Shown here piece by piece: positions 35,551 through 38,440 of a DNA stretch of 38,440 nucleotides. The position numbers were made by a program, and so were the translations under genes. Each line of letters opens with the position of its first letter. The stretch's first letter is position 1. Where the stretch lies: contig JBBAPK010000027.1 of assembly GCA_040400875.1 (NCBI GenBank), positions 1 through 38,440 of the forward strand, read 5' to 3'. Under the pieces are notes generated by a model. The model was not told the DNA's origin. It did no database searches and was given only the letters and a program-made list of their open reading frames with translations. This DNA comes from PBB1 sp040400875. Lineage in GTDB: Bacteria; Pseudomonadota; Gammaproteobacteria; Burkholderiales; Burkholderiaceae_C.

Positions 35551-37218
35551 TCACGCCACGCCCCTGACACGGGACGCCAGCGCCAGGGTCGCGAGATTGG
35601 CCGGCGAGTGGCACGCCGCGCACAGCGTGACGTAAGCCCCACGGTCCCAGTAGACCTCCTGCCCGGCAGCCAGCGCTTCGCTGCAGAAGATGCACCTGCC
35701 GCTGTAGCGCAGGCGTATGCGCTCATGCGCCCGTGCATCAGACGGCTCGCTCTCGCCTGCGGCGCCGGCACGCCGACCGGCCGCCCAGCGCAAGAGCAAC
35801 ACACCGCTGAACAAGATGCCCAGCAAGACGATCTCTTGGAGCCACGAGAACCAGCCGGTGCCGTAGAGCGCCCCCCCGGAGCGGGGCCACAGCGCATTCA
35901 GGGACAACGCAGCCAGCGACAGCGCGGCCACCACCGCAGCGGGCATGCCCCAGTGCCCGAGCGACCACGGCCCAGGCTGCCAGCCACCGCGCCGGCGCAA
36001 CGCGATCAGGCCGAGCACCGGAACGAGAAAGGCCAGCAGCATGGGCGCGCAGGAGGCCAGCTGCAGCAAGAAGGCCGTGTGTTCCTGGATGAGAAACGGC
36101 AAGGCGGCACCGACAGCGCCCACCACGAGGAGCGCGTTGCGCGGCAGCCGCTCGCTGGCCGTGAGCTCGACGAGGAAGGCATGGCCGGGAAGCTCCCTCT
36201 CGCGCGCCATCGTCCAAAGCGTGCGCGAAGCGGCCAGCTGGAAGACAGTCGCCGAGGAGAACGTGGCGACGATGAACAGCACGGTCAGCAGTTGCGCCGC
36301 CCCGTCGCCCAGGGCCACACGCACCGTGCTCGCCAGAGAGCCCGCATACAAGCTCTTGTCGACGGCGATGCCCACCGAGGTGACATCAGGAACCGCCATG
36401 GACAAGGCAATCACGCCATACAGCGTGATGGCACCGCCGGCCAGCAGCGTCCAGATCATCACCCGCGGCACATTGCGCCGGGGGTCGCGCACCTCCTCAG
36501 CCACCTCGGCAGGCATCTCGAATCCCCGCAGGGCGAAGCTTGATGCAAAGGCCAGCACGACCAGGAACGGCCCGCTGAACCATGCCCAATCCAGACCGCT
36601 GCCCACGGGCGACTCGAACAGTGAAGCAAACGAGCGCTGCCGGTGGCTCACCAGCAGGATCGTTGCGTAGACCGTCACACCGAGCACCGACACCGCTGCA
36701 GCGGTCAGCGCGAACACCTTGAAGTACACACGCCGTGCGGCATTCAACGCGGTGGCTGCCGCGATCAAAACGGCGTTGGCCAGCGAGGCCTCAAGGTGAC
36801 CGGGTGGGGGCAGCCCGAGCAGAAAGAAAATGCGCTGGGTGTCGAAGAACGACAGGGCAGCCATGAACAGGACATACGACCACAGGTGCGCCCAGCCCGC
36901 CAGAAAGCCCACGCGGGGCCCGACCAGCTGCCGGCTCCACGCGTAGATCGAGCCCTCCAGCGGCCAGCGCGAAGCCAGCTCTCCGAATACCGATGCCACC
37001 ACCAGCAGCACCAGCAAGAGCAGCAGCACCGCCAGCCACGAACCCAGGCCACCGCTGCTGATGAGGTACGCCGCGGCGGCGATACCCACCAGGGGCCTCA
37101 TGCTTGTCAGCGACAGCAGCGCGGCTGACCACAACGAAAACCCGTGGCGCATGGAGCGCACATCACGCAGCGGTGCGGCAGCACCCCCGACTTCATCTGC
37201 AGAAGATTCGCCCATCAT
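35551..37218 (-). CDS. APC-superfamily permease with C-terminal four-cysteine zinc-ribbon-like tail
   Basis: This 555-aa inner-membrane protein has about 12 predicted helices and typical amino-acid/polyamine permease features: SLTSMRPLVGIAAAAYLISSGG near the start, FGELASRWPLEGSIYAWSRQLVGPRVGFLAGW, and FALRGFEMPAEVAEEVRDPRRNVPR. Past the last helix, a hydrophilic tail of about 70 residues carries C509-x2-C512-x20-C533-x2-C536 around QEVYWDRGAYVTL, a probable zinc-binding treble-clef or ribbon. I do not know this tail on other APC permeases. Its ATG overlaps the stop of the upstream STAS-GPP34 gene by 4 bp (ATGA), indicating translational coupling. Substrate is unknown. Confidence 0.88.
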   Translation of the reverse strand: MMGESSADEVGGAAAPLRDVRSMRHGFSLWSAALLSLTSMRPLVGIAAAAYLISSGGLGSWLAVLLLLLVLLVVASVFGELASRWPLEGSIYAWSRQLVGPRVGFLAGWAHLWSYVLFMAALSFFDTQRIFFLLGLPPPGHLEASLANAVLIAAATALNAARRVYFKVFALTAAAVSVLGVTVYATILLVSHRQRSFASLFESPVGSGLDWAWFSGPFLVVLAFASSFALRGFEMPAEVAEEVRDPRRNVPRVMIWTLLAGGAITLYGVIALSMAVPDVTSVGIAVDKSLYAGSLASTVRVALGDGAAQLLTVLFIVATFSSATVFQLAASRTLWTMARERELPGHAFLVELTASERLPRNALLVVGAVGAALPFLIQEHTAFLLQLASCAPMLLAFLVPVLGLIALRRRGGWQPGPWSLGHWGMPAAVVAALSLAALSLNALWPRSGGALYGTGWFSWLQEIVLLGILFSGVLLLRWAAGRRAGAAGESEPSDARAHERIRLRYSGRCIFCSEALAAGQEVYWDRGAYVTLCAACHSPANLATLALASRVRGVA

Positions 37219-38240
37219 TGCTCCGCCTCGAGTTCGGTCATCGCGCTCAGCAAGATCCGCAGCTCCTGCACCGTCCATGTCAGCTCGCGGCTGATCTCCT
37301 CGAGATTGGCGATTTGGTTGATGCGCGCACGCAGGCGCGACAGCTCAGGCTCGTCGAGCAGTCGATTGACGAGGCCCGACGCACGCAGCAGACCCACGAG
37401 CAAGGCGTCACGGGGGTTGGGGATCTCCGTGTTGTCGAGCAGCGTCAGGATGCGCTGTCTGACCTCGCGCTGCTCGATCCCGCTGGCCGGCGGGTAGGTG
37501 CGGCTCTTGAGCACCCACAGCAGTCGCTTCTCGACCAGGCGCAGCACACCTTGGTCCACCAGACTTCGCTCGATGCGCTCGGTGAGCACCTGCCCGCTGC
37601 GCGACAGCCGGCTCAGCCAGAACCGGGTCGGCTGCGACGCGGGCTCGGTGCAGATCTCGGCCAAGGCCTCGTCCAGCACAGGCTGGCCCGTCGGCTCGGC
37701 AGACACGACGAACAGCTTTTCGAGGTCGGTGTCGATGCGCCCTTCCAGGGTGAGCTCCATCACCAGCGCCGCAGCCAGGGACAGCTCGAGCGCGGACGGC
37801 GCGAGCTTGACCAAGGCGCCGGTCTCGTCATCCAGTGCCATCAGCAGCAACTCTTCGGCCAAAGTGAGACGCCGCGCCCGGACCGGCGCGGGCTCGGGCC
37901 GACCAGGGCTTGCACCCACGGTGCCCACCGACGACGTCAGCACGGCGTCGGAAGGCGCATTACGGATGAGAACAATCGCGTCCAAGCCGATCATCGTGAG
38001 CGCTTCGGCCACGAGCGGCCTGGGCGAACTCAGCACCGTCTTGCCCCCCTTGGCAGAGGTCGCCTTGGCAGCCAACAGCAACACGCGCAGACCCGCGCTG
38101 CTGATGAACTCAAGCTCGGACAGATCGATGGTGATGGAGTCGGCCTCGCCGCGCAGTAACTCCTGAATGGCCTTGTCGTGCGCCGCGGAAGTGGTGCCGT
38201 CGAGCCGGCCCACAGGTTTGTAGTGCGCCTCGTGCGACAT
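37215..38240 (-). CDS. STAS domain - GPP34 (GOLPH3/Vps74-like) fusion protein
   Basis: This 341-aa soluble protein has two parts. Residues 1-100 are a STAS domain of the anti-sigma-factor-antagonist type, with the phosphorylatable-serine motif FISSAGLRVLL (Ser47/Ser48). Residues 120-341 match the GPP34 family of eukaryotic GOLPH3/Vps74 by eye: LTLAEELLLMALDDETG, LVMELTLEGRI, TGQPVLDEAL, RIERSLVDQGVL and PRDALLVGLLRASGLVNRLL all align with human GOLPH3 in order. GOLPH3 binds phosphatidylinositol-4-phosphate and Golgi enzymes; bacterial GPP34 roles are mostly unknown. A membrane-lipid-sensing partner switch acting on the coupled permease is a reasonable hypothesis, not shown. ATG at 38240 has only a weak Shine-Dalgarno sequence. 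Confidence 0.85.
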   Translation of the reverse strand: MSHEAHYKPVGRLDGTTSAAHDKAIQELLRGEADSITIDLSELEFISSAGLRVLLLAAKATSAKGGKTVLSSPRPLVAEALTMIGLDAIVLIRNAPSDAVLTSSVGTVGASPGRPEPAPVRARRLTLAEELLLMALDDETGALVKLAPSALELSLAAALVMELTLEGRIDTDLEKLFVVSAEPTGQPVLDEALAEICTEPASQPTRFWLSRLSRSGQVLTERIERSLVDQGVLRLVEKRLLWVLKSRTYPPASGIEQREVRQRILTLLDNTEIPNPRDALLVGLLRASGLVNRLLDEPELSRLRARINQIANLEEISRELTWTVQELRILLSAMTELEAEQ

Positions 38241-38321
38241 GGAGTTCTGACGGTAGCTCCCGGAAACCGGGTGAAGCTGACGTTAGCACCGCCACACCGC
38301 TCGGCTGATCAACCTCGCGCG

Positions 38322-38440
38322 ATGCCGTTCCAGCCATCACCCCACCCGCTCAGCAACACGCAGATCGACAAGACCGTGTCGTGCCGCTGGCAGCGCCTCT
38401 CGCGCCGGCCCGATGAAACGCCGCAGGACGGCGGCTCAGA
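38322..38440 (+). CDS. Possible start of a divergent gene, cut by window end
   Basis: An open frame begins at ATG 38322 (MPFQPSPHPLSN...) and is still open at the window end after 39 codons. It has no convincing ribosome site and I recognise no family. A minus-strand frame ending at TGA near 38312 is an equally plausible alternative. Between 38241 and 38321 only a short CCCGG-AAA-CCGGG hairpin (38259-38271) stands out. Confidence 0.25.
   Translation, partial: MPFQPSPHPLSNTQIDKTVSCRWQRLSRRPDETPQDGGS

Overview
The window is 38.4 kb of GC-rich (roughly 65-68% G+C by eye) bacterial chromosome from the beta-proteobacterial order Burkholderiales, most like the Comamonadaceae / Leptothrix-Rubrivivax group. 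The evidence is gene content (ppk2, aat-bpt, DUF1415, gspAB, an MsbA-related ABC exporter), strong codon bias, and CCCTCTCCC/GGGAGAGGG hairpin repeats of a kind common in that group. It looks like a draft scaffold: 100 N (5585-5684) interrupt one coding region. No rRNA, tRNA, CRISPR array or insertion sequence was seen.

Layout. 1-140: hairpin repeats. 231-3778: polyphosphate kinase 2, the two N-end-rule aminoacyl transferases aat and bpt (4-bp overlap), an unknown 134-aa protein and a DUF1415 protein. 3960-6935: a GGDEF-EAL protein that runs into the N gap and emerges as HDOD-GAF sequence; this may be one gene or two. 6960-10694 (minus): a SWIM/SNF2 helicase. 10777-13813: an exported CrtC/AttH-like lipocalin-fold protein and an MsbA-related ABC exporter. 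13857-15272: a ccdAB toxin-antitoxin pair placed 7 bp before thyA. 15288-17173 (minus): gspB and gspA. 17301-18734: a HAD-UbiA fusion prenyltransferase. 18779-20116 (minus): a lower-GC polytopic membrane protein gene broken by two in-frame amber codons. 20198-27872 (minus): a methylmalonyl-CoA pathway cluster (mutase, MeaB GTPase, carboxylase beta, carboxylase alpha, VOC epimerase-like), with a divergent GntR/FCD regulator at 28019-28756. 28766-30911 (minus): feoAB behind a Fur-box-like site. 31210-31719: folA. 31691-35495: a signalling block with a MerR-type-HTH/REC protein on the minus strand and, divergently, a CheY-like receiver, an HD-GYP phosphodiesterase and a PAS histidine kinase. 35551-38240 (minus): a two-gene operon of a STAS-GPP34 fusion protein and an APC permease carrying a C-terminal four-cysteine zinc-ribbon-like tail.

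How the parts work together. The 20-28 kb block would turn propionyl-CoA into succinyl-CoA (carboxylation, epimerisation, B12-dependent mutation, with MeaB protecting the mutase), probably under the neighbouring GntR regulator. The 31.7-35.5 kb block is a phosphorelay / c-di-GMP module in which REC and HD-GYP, usually fused as in RpfG, are separate proteins. The HAD-UbiA gene and the dead membrane protein may be remnants of a polyprenyl-phosphate-sugar pathway.

The best candidate for something undescribed is the 35.5-38.2 kb operon. It joins a bacterial relative of the Golgi PI4P-binding protein GOLPH3 (GPP34) to an anti-sigma-antagonist-type STAS domain, and couples it translationally to a permease with an added metal-binding tail.
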